NCBI GenBank assembly: GCA_013399875.1
Contig: VXAZ01001706.1
Coordinates: 249 to 64,248 of the forward strand
Reading direction: 5' to 3'
Origin: Gymnorhina tibicen
Taxonomy: Eukaryota > Chordata > Aves > Passeriformes > Artamidae
Length of the DNA stretch: 64,000 nucleotides
Position numbers and translations under genes: made by a program. Under the pieces are notes generated by a model, which was not told the DNA's origin, ran no database searches, and was given only the letters and a program-made list of their open reading frames with translations. Shown here in pieces: positions 13,060 to 25,259 of the stretch. Each line of letters begins with the position of its first letter. Positions within the stretch are counted from its first letter, which is position 1.

Positions 13060-13440
13060 AATGATTATGGTTAATTAGGGGGCTCCTCTGCAAGTGACCT
13101 TGAAAATAACACTGCATGTATGTATATGTCGTCTCTGTCAGGTCACTCATTTGCATTGTGGATGCTAGTATATACTAAATTACCAAGAACAGCCTTATAT
13201 ATCATATTATCAGAGTTATATTATCAAAGTACATATGTGATTCTCTGTGATTTGCAAAGATCTGCCACGGAATCAGAAGAGTTAATGACATCTTTAATCC
13301 ACATAAAGTTTCCTGATACATAATTATATTGGACGAGCCAATTGAGAGGGGAGGAAACCTGAGATGGGGGTGTAAATTGATTCATCTTTTCGCATAACCC
13401 GTAGTGCCTCAGTGTCACAAATAATAGAGAAGCAAACCCT
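13060..13440. promoter_or_regulatory. Possible conserved non-coding block
   Basis: The block stands out from its AT-rich neighbours by dense and mixed sequence without repeats. It includes TGACCTTGAAAAT (nuclear-receptor-like half-site), the octamer-like ATTTGCAT at 13149-13156, and TTAATTAG near 13071. Such clustering of homeodomain and POU-type words is typical of vertebrate developmental enhancers, but short words like these also arise by chance. Without an alignment this is only a suggestion. Confidence 0.2.
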
Positions 13441-13444
13441 TACG

Positions 13445-16400
13445 GGAAATGGAAACTAGAAACTGAAATTCCAAGCCCAGGTGAGTTTAAACAATTAAAC
13501 AGATTATTCAAAAACTGTTGTCATTCAGATTTGTACTTCTCCAGTTTGGCTTCTTTTGGTCCTGTAGATATAACTGATGTCAAGAGCTGATGCCTCAAGA
13601 CATGTGATGTTTAAAAGTCCCTCTGCGCTTTGCCTGAAGAAGAAGTTTCTGGGAAAATCAGTGAATGTAAAAGTATGTGCCGCAAACAGCTAACAGGGTA
13701 TGGAGTCAAAGTGCATCTGTTGAAGATGTTTTGTCTGTGATGAGTTAGAAGAGACACTTTTTCTTCTTTCTTTTGCATTGGGAAAAATAAAGTGCATATC
13801 CGAGAACAATTTTCTTCCCATCCTGAAGTCCATGAGGAACTGCTTTGGTATAAAGTGCTGGCTTCAGAAAAGTTAGCAATATAAATCTCTCAGGTTTCAG
13901 GAACCAGGGTAAACATGCTTACATATACGAGATTTGTTATCCTTCACTAACACAGAGAAACAATTGCCATTCACCATTCATTTTTACAACTCTGTATTTC
14001 CTAATGTTCTTCTTCAAAATGTTCCTGAATCTCAAGACATTCATATATACTCAATATGAATTGTCATGCAGCCTCAGTGAAAAAAATAATCCCTTCCAAA
14101 ATAATTACATGTGAGATGAGCATCTTGTTGAGTTTATCCCAGGGTGCAGGAATGCCACTGTACCAATGTTCCCTATTTTACAGAAATAGCTTTTCAACCA
14201 CAGAGGGCACTTGGAAAGATATGCAGTAATTACTGTACATTTTAAAGAGAAAGAAGAGACGTATTTTTAGAATTTAAAGATGCTTCCACTATTGCAAAAA
14301 TTGCACTAAACATCTACACAACTTGATTTCAGAGGGTAGAGGCAACACTTCAAGACGTGGGCCCAGGTCTCAGGTTTGACACCACAGGAAGAAAGCAGTC
14401 TCATAACAGATTATTCTTTCTCATTCTCGAAAGTGAATCAAGATGGTTTGAAGACTTTTTTTATTCCAAAGGATTTATTACTTTGTTTTTCCCTCACCTA
14501 TTTTTGTGCAGATAGCCTGGTATTCTGAGCTACTCTGGACAAAATGATGCTCATGTTCAAATATCTTTTCAGTAGCTACAACGACAGAATACTCTTACAG
14601 CCACGGGTGACTTTCTATTTGAAGTAATAATAAAAGTGAAGTAGTTTTAGGCAGAGCTGAGCTGCTGCAAATGGAAGGAGTTCAGTTTTCTATGTTGGTA
14701 TATATGCTTAACTGTGAAGAGCTGGTAGTCTGAGGATGGGGTTAATGGACACAATATAAGGAAGAAAGTGGCAGACTTTGGACTGGAGACAAATTCACTG
14801 CCAAGGAAAACTGTTACCGGTAGTAGTAGTCTACACAAAATGCTTGGCTGCTAGTTGACAGCAGTTGCCTGTGCCAGATTCCTGTGATGGAGGCAGTATG
14901 GACCTGCATAATTTTGTGTACAAGGAATAAATACAAAGAAGTAAAAGCTCTTGTTGTTAAAGCAAAGCCAGCAAATATTTTTATTTTCTGCAACTGTTCT
15001 TGCCAGGGCCTGAAAAACAGCTGTGCACAATGTACACACCTGTACACCTGTACAAGAGAGAGATTCAGGTGATAACAGAAAACTAGAAGTAACTGAAAGA
15101 AAGTGCATTTTTTTTGTTGTCTTTAATGTTAGTTTTTGAAATATTTTTTGAGAAAGACTTCCTTGACAGTCTGAAAAACATCAGAGTACAGAGCTTATCT
15201 CTGAGTTTAGGTGAAATGAAATAGGAGAAAGAAACCTACTTGAACTTGCAGTCTTTTTCTACCCTGTGAAATGACAATTTTTATATTCAGTGGTTAAAGT
15301 CACTCAGCAAACTGCATTACACTATATGCAGTACAGAATTACAGAGCTTGCACTTCTATTTACCAATAAAAAAGAGGCTTGTGGGAAATACAAAGTGAAA
15401 GTGCTCTTGCTTCCCATGTCGTCTTCATTCCCACGCCATAAACATGGGTAAATTTCTAAAACTCTGAAAAGTCCAATCTCCTCTGGATTTATGAACAATT
15501 TGATGCAGAATCAGCAAGAGGTAATTTAATTTTGAACTTTTTTAGCCTTATTTTCCTTAAAACCAACAAGGCTAGAGATTTGGGAGTATATGCTAAAAAC
15601 TGGAAGCAAGTAGCTGTACCTGAAAAGCTAATCGCATACCCTTATACTAGTTTGATTCAGGAAAAAAAAATGTTATCAATGCATATATGAGGAATGGTGG
15701 TTTTTTCTTTCATGAGGCTGCTCTGTTAAACAGTTGCAGCAGCAGATGACCACATCACTCGTATATGTTTTTGCAAGCACTATAATTGGCAGGCAGACAT
15801 CACTCAGCACATAAATATCAGGCAACAGGGACTGTTTTATTGTTTGGCTGATGCAAAGTACAGCTGTGCAAGTTTGACAAAGCCAGCATTTCTTTGTGAC
15901 AGTTCATTATGCAGATTCTTAATATTAGGGCTAAATCCTGAACCATATATTCAAGAAAAACTACTACTGCATATGTGCCAAATCAGTGAACAATCCAGGT
16001 TCAAACCAGTAAACACTAGGGTCTGAGCAAGCTCTTTGAGGACCACAGGCAAAGCAGAGCTGAATACTCTGAACTGCTGCAATCACCTATTTGATAGACT
16101 CTCTAACATCAATGGCACAAAAAATAGCAGACATAGGACAAAAATAAGCCCTTTTCTTTGCAACTTCATGTTCCTAATAGTGTCTGCCCAGGCTCCACAG
16201 ATGCTGGGTGTCACCTGAACAGGTTACAGTATGATGGAATGCCTGCAGCTGGTTGCAGTTCTTCGTGATAAAATTACTTAAAAAAAAAAAATTGTACTGA
16301 ATTAAATTACTGAACACTGATAGAAGAAATTAGGAGATGGAGAGTGGGATTGCTCTTCTGGGTACACACATACTTCTAATTTGGAGAACCAAGAAATAAA

Positions 16401-19400
16401 TAGAAATTATCATCTGTCAGTAGAATATCATTAGAAACGGCTTTAGAAACTTGCATATCTTAAGTTTTCTGAATGAAGAACTCTTCAGCTAATTTATGCT
16501 GCTTTTATTAGCCTTATTTACATGGTGCCATAACCACTTACTCCAGCTAGTGTACACGAATGGCAACACTTAAATAAGTGGAAGTTAAATACATGTTTCG
16601 TGAAGACATAGGACACTTTTTAAAAACTGAAAGTTTCAAGACTAACTCCTACAGAAAATAAAGTTTTCCTCTTATTTCTCCTTCTCTTTTTTTCCTCTCC
16701 CACCAGATGATTTTATGCACATTTATTCAATTTATTGGTTTATCTTTCAATAGTGATAAGACAGATTTCTCTTTGGTGTGCTCATATATGAGAATAGATC
16801 TAAGATCATTTTGAAACATAAAAGTGGAGACAATGACATCAGGCATTAAATAGAAACTTCCATGGTACATTCAACTTTGAAATTAATAGAGGCTCAGCAT
16901 AGCACTGTTCACACACACCCTTAAAAACTCTTGCCTGTACCCTAACCCAGAAAGTGAGACCAACAAAAAAAGTTTTAAAGTGACAAAAAATGATATGTTG
17001 TAAGAACCAGGATGGAAAATGTTCTACCAGTACCCTGGGCTCTTGTTGTGGCAAGGAATATCTTAACAGGAATATGCAAATGATTCTAAAGTATGTGTTC
17101 CCAGAACACACAGAAAGGGAAACACAACTAAAAGACAAGAAATTGGAGGAAGTAATAGGAAAAATAAATCCTAACAGCTTCTATAAATGATCTATGAATG
17201 TTGTCTCTATTAAGTCTCATCACTATGTAAAATATTTTTTGTAAGAAATAAAAAACTATCTATAGCCTTAGACGGTGAAATACTTAGTTTTACTTTCTCC
17301 TCTTATGACATCAAGTACATTAACAGGTTCTCATTCATTAATGACCTTTTAAATAATTTGTCATGATTTTTGTAACAGTTTTTTCTACCCCTAAATCTAA
17401 CACATCCTTAAAATATTCTCATATGTATTACATATCATTTTAGTTATATGCATCTATAAAGTTTTTTCTTGTAATTTTGAATCTTTTAATTTATTGGAAA
17501 ACCTTGCAAATTTTCAAAATTCAAATATAACACATGAATCATCCTAGAATTAACCTGCTGTGGCAAGGTTTGTCTGTTAGCAGCTAAACTGAGTTCTATG
17601 AAACACATAAATGGCTTCTCTGACCAGCTTGTGCTCTTTGGTACTCTGGACAAAATATTTCTGATTAAGAGTGAAGTGACAGAGCTACAGCAGATGCCCA
17701 GAAAGGTGGAGAAATACATATGAGTGTTTTTCCTTGGCTGCATCGTCCTAAAAGTGAACATAAAAAGTCTGGTGCTTTCCCATGAACAAGCATTTTATCC
17801 ATCTTCAGCCATAGAACCCAGAATACATACTTCTCCATAGTGTGTGAATTTCTCAAAATGTCCATTATGATGCTGGAAAATTTTCCCAAATATATTTTTC
17901 ATAAGATTATATGATACCATCTCTTTTTAGAACACCTCAGCAGTGAGAATCCCTCTTCTAATAGCATCTAATAATTACTTTCTCTGCAAATTTGTCATGA
18001 TTAATATTATTTAATCCTATAAATTCTTTTTTTCCAGGATTCAAATAAAGTATTTCCAATCAGTGTCTGCATGTTCATCTTCCACTGAAGAATTCATATT
18101 TATTGGAAGACCAAATTAACTTCCTTTAATGTTTTTTCCTGTTAAGTACAAGCTTTTTCCTCCTTTTCTCTCCTTTTCCTGCTCACAATAACATCATTTT
18201 GCCTATCACAACAGTCCTTTAAATATCTTCCTGGAATTTCTCATTCTTATTAATCAATTCTTGTATAAGTATATGAGCAACTTATTGCATGATAACCTTC
18301 TTGTGAATGGTTCAGACTATTTTCAGTGAAACTCAATTCAATTTAAGTTTTCTGTTCTGTCAAAGGTAATTATTAAACAGTATTAGACACTTAGTGTTCA
18401 CTTGGAAGGGTTAAAATCCTGTAGATACTTCTGATTCCAAAGGGAAGAGTTTTATTCTCAGAAAAAAAAAGAAAAAAAAAAAGACATGGCAAAGGATATA
18501 TAACATAGAAAACTTGAAAACACCATTCATCTTTCTAAAACAGGACATCGATAAGACTAATAAACCTTATTTCTTTTTCTTTAGACATATATATTTCATC
18601 TAGAATTATTTTCTTACCTTCTAATGTCTTCTTATTTCTCTAAGCTCTTTATAGTACTGACATCTATGCTGTTTCTTGGCCACCTTCTTTCATTAAACTC
18701 TATAGTCAAAGCATCACATTGGCAAAATTCATTTGCAACTTAAAGCAGTAACTTTGAATAGTCTGTTTCTACTGGAACCAGTTCAGATGGAGCCAGAAAT
18801 ACAAGGAACCGAGTGGAAACTTTAAAAGAGTAAAAACCTTAATAAAGGTTTTAGAATTCAGTGAAAGATTAAATGAGCTCTTTACAAGACATAATTTTTC
18901 CGCAATTTGATAACAATACAGATGATTTTTATACTTTTTAAAGTATTTTTACTTATTTCTGAAGATTACACCTGTGCAAAATTGCAAATGTCTCTAATGA
19001 AGAGGTGTTTGATTGCTAAAAGGCAGACTTTGTTATGCTTTAGGCAGACTGAAAATGGTTGTTGCTCTAAGAAAATGTCAGGATTTTTATCATAAACACC
19101 AACCTATCAAATGTTTAATTGCAAAGAATTAGGTAGTGATCTGAATAGGTACAATTGCTCAAAGCTGATTAACTGGCACCTGGACATTGTTCAGACTGGC
19201 TTGCAAAGGTTCAAGTTATATCTGACATACTGACTGAAGGTAATGATATATGCTTCATTCACCAAAGAAACAAATGTTTTGTTTCCCTGCTCTGATTCCC
19301 TGCTTTACAGATACTTGCAGTGGTATAATATGCACTACTACTATTGTAAAACAAGAGTTTATTACATGGCTAAGTAAGTTGATCTTTGTAAAAGTGCACA

Positions 19401-19790
19401 AGTGCATTGAAATAAAATAAAAACTACTTAATCCAATCTTCTCTCATACAATTTCTTTCAAGGAGAACAGACACAGCCTGTTAAAATAACAAAGAATGTA
19501 GAGTTTCCATTCACATTCATAAAGTGTCCTCATTCAAACCCCCACTCTAAAGCTACCTTTCCTCTCCTCTCATTTTTCTTTGTGGTGGAGAAACGTGATT
19601 CCATGGAACCGACAGTGATTTTGTTTTATGTTAACTGGCAGATCTTTTCGAGCCTTGCAGACCTGGTGACACTTAAATGGCCCACACTTTGGATTGTCTT
19701 GTTGTGTGGAAAAGGTAGATAAGGGGAGGAGGAGAAACATAAAACAGGTGGGCAAGGGCAAAGTGGCATTCACAAACGTTTCTTAGATCC
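13445..19790. other. Unique sequence, no gene seen
   Basis: The region mixes moderately balanced sequence (14.3-15.1 kb, 15.8-16.3 kb) with AT-rich sequence (17.2-18.7 kb). Frames of 60-99 codons occur on both strands and overlap each other, for example 14814-15108 in three frames and 16839-17190 in two; none carries a domain I recognise. An A-tract lies at 18461-18483. I looked at 17460-17890 for a processed gene because two frames are open there, but see no clear homology. Confidence 0.5.
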
Positions 19791-19799
19791 GAGCCAGGC

Positions 19800-20180
19800 T
19801 GAGGATCATTTCTGTGATTAACAATTGCTGTATTGAAATTACATCACACAAGGTGTTATATTACTTACGAAGTCCTGAGAATTCTGTAAAACCTGGCAAG
19901 CACATCACATGCAAAAAGGTAAGATCTTCTGAACTTTTAGCCAGGAAATCAACAGAAACTAATATAGTTTAATGGTAATTAGTCTAATATGTGTTGCTTG
20001 TAGAACTCCTGCCAATAATACCATGTAGTGACTGCTGTAAAATGCCAACTTCTCTGGCTCCCCTGTTAGGGATTAGGTGGAAGCTTTTAGAACTGTACTT
20101 GGCTTGATATTTAAGTCACTCCTGAAATGGCTTTATAAATTAATTTTACAGCGTATGAGCTACAAGATCCTGAACAATGT
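19800..20180. promoter_or_regulatory. Possible conserved non-coding block
   Basis: The block contains GATTAACAATTGCTGT, AAATTACATCACAC and TAATGGTAATTAGTC close together, with little low-complexity sequence. These are homeodomain, SOX and bZIP-like words. No reading frame spans it. The call is by appearance only; chance is quite possible. Confidence 0.2.
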
Positions 20181-20184
20181 TAAT

Positions 20185-22845
20185 TTTCTGTTTATACTTT
20201 CATTTGCACCAAGATTTTCCCTATTGTCAGTTTGAGATCCCATGAAAAAATGGTATGTTTTCATTCTGATTATCAGTGTGGTGCTTTTCATGTGTACCTG
20301 GCATGTTGATACAATTAGATCAGAAAACCAAAATAGGATCTAAATAAAAGGAAAGTTTGAATTATGTCTATATTCAGTGGCAAGTTGTCATATTACAATA
20401 AATTCCAGCTTATCTGAATAATTTGACTGAAAAGTTTATTTCAACGGCTTGAGCTAATATTTTGAGTGTGTGGCACTCTGCCTCTCCCTGGCTTTATTTT
20501 TAAAGTATCTATTGACTTTTCCACCCTAGAACATATTTTATGTTTTGTTAGTTTCTCTCTGCCTACACTAACAGTGTTAAAAAGAGAGACTTTGCACCAA
20601 AGTCCAAGAAAGGGCCACGGAATGTGATCGAGGATGTGGGTTTGTGAATGAGTGAGAAAGGTGAAATAGGCAAGGTTGCCGTGGTGTTTAGATGCTGCAC
20701 TTCTTTGTGCCAAGGAGAGACTTGCTTGCCTAGCCTGGGGCACAGGCTTCTGCCATGATTGAAAAAGTACAGAGAAGTGTCTTGTGTGTACTGCAACAGA
20801 CTAAATATACCTCAACACGCACAGTTACAACCCAAAAATTTATTATCATAAGAGGGCTACGAGGAAAAATAAATTGAGGCATAACAACACACTGAGTTCT
20901 CAGAGACTGTGCCACTGAAGGTCATGAAAATGCCTAGATTTGCTCACAACCACACTTTTCCACAGTCATTTCAATTCGGAGCCAGGTGGAAAAAAAATGT
21001 AGATTTGTCTGTGGATTTTCTGCTTGCTAGCACCTGGCTATGCAATCAACAGTGCCAGTAGTCATTTATCCCTGTATTTAATTGCCGTGTTTGTATTACA
21101 TACATACAATAATTTACAGAGAATTCTGCTTACACTGTACTTCATTTTTGCAACTGCAGTGATGGGGAGCTTACTTTTTAATGAACTAAATACACATTTC
21201 ACAAATGAAATTGTTACTTCAGTTTTAAAAGTTCCTTACTCTCTTTGCATTATATGCTGGGACTACTGTCAGGCAATACTTCAAACTTCAGTACGAGGTA
21301 GTTTTTATGAGATACTAGAATAAAAAATTCTCATTTGGATTTATCTCCTAATCCTTGTGAAATTATACCAAGAAAGTCTTTATAAATGATGAGACTGTGA
21401 CTAATACATAGTAAACAGTGTATCAGTTTTATCATTAAACCTGATTATCATTATCGTTATCAGTAATAGTAATTGCAGGAATAGTATCATTCAATTATTT
21501 ATTTAGCCCTACTTTTGAAAACGGTACCTCAAAGTACCCACATAGCATGGTGATATACAGTTTTTTTCTCATTTAAGGTCATTTCACGAGCTTTTTTGAT
21601 CTTGTTAGATCTCACGAACAGCTATTTTGTACAGATCACCTGAAAGAAAATCACCCTAACAAACAACTAGATACATGACCTAGCAATTAGTAGGTCAGCA
21701 ACTAAAGCATACTGTGTTTATAAAGAATGCCTAACAAATAGCATGCTTAATAAACCTGACTCAGATATCACCAAGTACACTGTGTAGTATGCCTCCAATA
21801 ATTACCCACTTAGTAATTTTCCTTACCGAGAAATGTTATTTATTTTTAAAGGTAGTTCAGATTCAGTTAATGGATTGAAAACAATCTCACATACTTACCA
21901 GATAGGGGTTTAATACCTTGACTTGTATATGTACACAGGCATGCAGACGCACACACAACAAACACAACTATGCTTTGTAGTGCATTATACTTCATGAAAC
22001 AGCTATAAATAGATATCACCCTGTAAATAAGATGGCTCATAGGAACTGGGAGTTTAAGATGTGTGAATAACGATGATTCTCCCAGTGGAAGCCATGACGC
22101 ACACAGCTCTGAGATGGGGCAGTACACTTGGCCGTATGTGTTTTCAAATGTCGAGTTGCCTGAGGCATCTGGGAGCAGGTAGATCTGCAGCACAGCCAGG
22201 GTGATAGAGTTTACAGCCTGGTTCGTGGCAGGCTCAGAGGCTCAGGATAAGCGAGGCACCCCAGGGAGGCACAACAAGGGACTGCAAGCCCTTAGGGCTG
22301 GGCTCCCAGACAGCAGGGGTCCCTCCTGGGAGAGCCCAGGCACAACCATGCCACTCAGGAGCAGGGCACACTCAGCCTCAGCTGCACCGTCTGTCACGAT
22401 GAAGAACAGTATCGCAACCCGGCCCTCAAATATTTATGACTTAATTATCATTTAAAGTGTACTTTTAGGAAAGCTAACCATAAAGTTATGCATTTCAGTA
22501 CTAGTTTCTGGACAAGCAAGCTGCTATAAAATTACACATCTCTCTTTCACAGGTCTCTGGATTAGCTTTGAATGCAAGGAAGGGAGAGGGAGATATTTGT
22601 AGTGCTGCTTCTAGGACTGGCGTCAGCACTTCTGTCACCACCACCACCATGAGTAAGCAAAGACACAGGGCATGCACACTAAAAAATGGCTTTGCTCCAA
22701 GTAGAACATTTCTTTCAAACACACACTCGGGGCTGAGAATATTAAAAAATGGTTACAATGTCTGGTTAATGTTTTGATCACCTCTTATGGTCCCATATAT
22801 AGCTCCTTTCTTGTGTACATTGGTGGCAGCATAACAAAGGCTCTC
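20185..22845. other. Unique sequence with GC-richer patch, no gene seen
   Basis: Two patches are richer in G+C than the surroundings: 20560-20760 and 22200-22420. The second carries an 84-codon plus-strand frame full of Gly, Pro, Arg and Ser at 22201-22455. There is no CpG cluster strong enough to call an island and no splice-site pair that makes a convincing exon. A 108-codon minus frame at 21867-22193 also lacks features. Confidence 0.45.
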
Positions 22846-22849
22846 AGAG

Positions 22850-23180
22850 ATCCAAGAGTCATTCATATTCATTGTTTTTCCCATTGTCTAACTTTGATTA
22901 TGCACAGTTTTCTTAAGAGAAACTGCTAAGAAGCAATCATTCAAGGGCGGGTAGACACAATGGGGCCACTTCTGCAGGTTTTCTGCTGGCAAAGTTCCTC
23001 TTGAAATCAGGTGAAGGAAGCAGTTGTTTTGTTTAAGAACCGAAATCGGTTGATTTTTGAGAAGCCAGACATTTCGTCTGAAAAGATGTCAAGCGGGTTA
23101 ACTTTGTTGACATTAGAGAGTTTTGTCCTATGTGATGGGGAATTTCATTCAAGTACAAAGTGCAAGACTGGGCCCGAAGA
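22850..23180. promoter_or_regulatory. Possible conserved non-coding block
   Basis: The block includes TTCATTGTTTTTCCCATTGTC and CTTTGATTATGC, which read as a run of SOX/TCF-like words, then ATTCAAGGGCGGGTAGACAC and ACCGAAATCGGTTGATTTTT, where ACCGAAATCGGT (23040-23051) is a short inverted repeat. It is more complex than flanking DNA and lies just upstream of the CR1 insertion. Support is by appearance only. Confidence 0.2.
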
Positions 23181-23256
23181 TGTGTGAAAGCCGTAGATCC
23201 TTTTTCCTTGAACTTTTGATTGTAGATATTTTCATACTTCTTAAACTTCATTGTTC

Positions 23257-23286
23257 CAAAAATAAAATAAAACAAAATAAAATAAA
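23257..23286 (+). repeat. (AAAAT/AAAAC)n microsatellite
   Basis: About 30 bases of AAAAT units with one AAAAC variant. It lies roughly 60 bases upstream of the CR1 copy and is ordinary low-complexity sequence. Confidence 0.8.
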
Positions 23287-23344
23287 TTTTAATTTACAAA
23301 ATATGGTCATATGAAAATGCTGAAGTGTGAAGGAATGTGCAGGA

Positions 23345-25258
23345 ATTTGAGCAAGGCAGGTCAGAAATAGGCATGGCTGAGCAAAGATCTGCTCCTCAAA
23401 CTGAGAAGAAAGGAATGCACAGGCAGTGGAAGCAGGGAGACGTTACCTTGGGAGTAGAGGGGAAGGGTTTGAATGTGTAGGGATTAGGTCAGGAAAGCCA
23501 AGGCAAAGCTGGACTATTACTCGGGAAGGGACATGAATAAGAAGGGATTCTATAAGTTTATAGCCAGAAAAGAAAGGCCAAGGAGAGTGTACTCCTTTAA
23601 TAAGCAGGGGTGATGGATATGGAGGAGGCTGAGGCACTCAAAGAGTTCTTCACCTCAGTCTTCATTGGTCAGACTTTCTACAGCTGTCAAGTCCCCAGAT
23701 GTCTGGGTGGGTGTGGGGGGAGTGAAGTCCTTCCCACTGTAAGCAAGCAGCAGTTTCAGGATCAAATGATAAAACTGAATAGCCATAAGTCCATGGGATT
23801 TGAGGACATGTATTCCTGAGGGAACTGGCTGATGTTGTTGCCAAGCCACTCTCCACCATGTTTGAAAAGTCATGGTGGTCAGGTGAAGGTGGCTGAGAAA
23901 AGGGAAACATTGCTCCTATTTTTAAAACAGGAAGAATGGAAGATCAAGGGAACTACAGACCAGTGAGCCTCACCTGGGAAGAACATAGAGCAGATCCCCC
24001 TAGAAGATATGCTAAGGCATATAAAAGACAAGAAGGTGATCCAACACAGCCAGCACTGCTTTACTAGGGGCAAATTGTGCCTGACCAGTCTGGTGGTCTT
24101 CTAATGGGAGACAAGGGAATCAACTGATGCCATCTACCTAGATTTCTATAAGGCCTTTGATATGGTTCCAAGTGATATCCTTATCTCTAAATTGGAGAGC
24201 CATGGATTTGATGAATGGAGTATTCAATGGAAGAACAATGGGCTGGATGTACGCAGCCAGAGAGCGTAATCAATGACTTTATGTTCAGGTGGCAGCTGAT
24301 GATGAGTGGTGTCCCTCAGGACTCTGTGTTGAGCACAGTGTTCTTAAATATCATCATTCCTCAATGACGTAGACCACAGGAATGAGCTCATCCTAAGCCA
24401 GTTTGCAGATAATACAAAGCAAAGCTGTGCAGTTGATACAAAAGAAGTGTGGAATGCCATCCAGATGATCCTAGACACTCTTGAGAAGGCATAGAACCTC
24501 ATGAAGCTCACCAAGCTGCTGCACATGTGTCGGGAAAATCCCAGGCACAAGTACAGACTGTGAGAAGTCATTGAGAGAAGCCCTGACAAGAAGGACTTGG
24601 GGGTTCTTGTGGATTAAAAGTCAGACATGACCCAGCCATGTGTGCATACAGTCTAGAAGGCACACCACATTCAGAAGAGATGTGGACAACAGGAAGAGGG
24701 AGATGATTCTACCCCACTCTTTGCCCTTGTGAGACCTGGAGGGCTGCATCCAGCTCAGGGTCCTGAACATAAGACAAGGATCTGTTAGAGCAGATCCAAA
24801 GAAGGGGCCACAAAGATGATCAAAGACCTGGAGCATCTCTCCCATGAAGACTGGCTAAGAGAGTTGGGGTTGTCCAGCCTGGAAAGAGAAGGCTGCAAGG
24901 AGACCTCATTGCATGCTTTCACTACCTTAAAGAAGCTTATGAAAAAAGAGGGAGAGGGACTTTCCATACAGGCAGATGGTGACAGGAGAAGGGGCAATGA
25001 TTTTAAGCTGAAAGAGAATATGTTTAGGTTAGATTTTAGGGAGAAAACCTTTACTCAGAGGTTGGTAAGGCACTGGAACAGGTTGCCCAGAGAAGCTGTG
25101 GATGCCCAGTTCCTGGAAGTGTTCAAGGCCAGGTTGTAAGGGGCCCTGAGCAGCCTGATCTAATGAATGACATCCCTACCAATGGCATGGGGAGTTGAAA
25201 CTAGATAATCTAGATAAAGGTTCCTTTCAACCCAAACCATTCTAGGATTCTATTCCAT
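23345..25258 (+). mobile_element. CR1 LINE, 5'-truncated, reverse-transcriptase region decayed
   Basis: The longest CR1 copy of the window, about 1.9 kb in sense orientation. It begins in the linker between endonuclease and reverse transcriptase (a stretch reading like AWLSKDLLLKLRRK near 23380), then runs through the HKSMGFED segment (about 23787), the [12 protein letters not shown] segment (about 23951), the YLDFYKAFD motif that holds the first catalytic aspartate (24135-24161), and the LSQFADNTK segment (about 24393-24419). The usual active-site FADD reads FADN, so the second aspartate of the pair is lost. The C-terminal part (KDLEHLSHEDWLRELG, from about 24825) is open for 107 codons, and the copy ends with decayed ATTCTATG tail repeats at 25234-25258. 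Several stops and frameshifts interrupt the frame, so it is not functional. CR1 encodes a LINE protein with endonuclease and reverse transcriptase that copies its own RNA into the genome. Confidence 0.9.
23610..25139 (+). pseudogene. Broken CR1 ORF2 reverse transcriptase
   Basis: This is the coding part of the CR1 copy. Homology is continuous but switches frame and meets stops, for example after GFEDMYS at 23817, and again near 24115, 24268 and 24492. The largest intact pieces are 69 codons at 23610-23819 and 107 codons at 24816-25139. The endonuclease is missing through 5' truncation. Minus-strand frames over the same interval are antisense shadows. Confidence 0.85.
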
Positions 25259-25259
25259 G

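Noticed and set aside
17460..17890. Possible processed pseudogene on the minus strand
   Set aside because: Two frames are open for 74-91 codons, but I see no homology, poly(A) end or target duplication.
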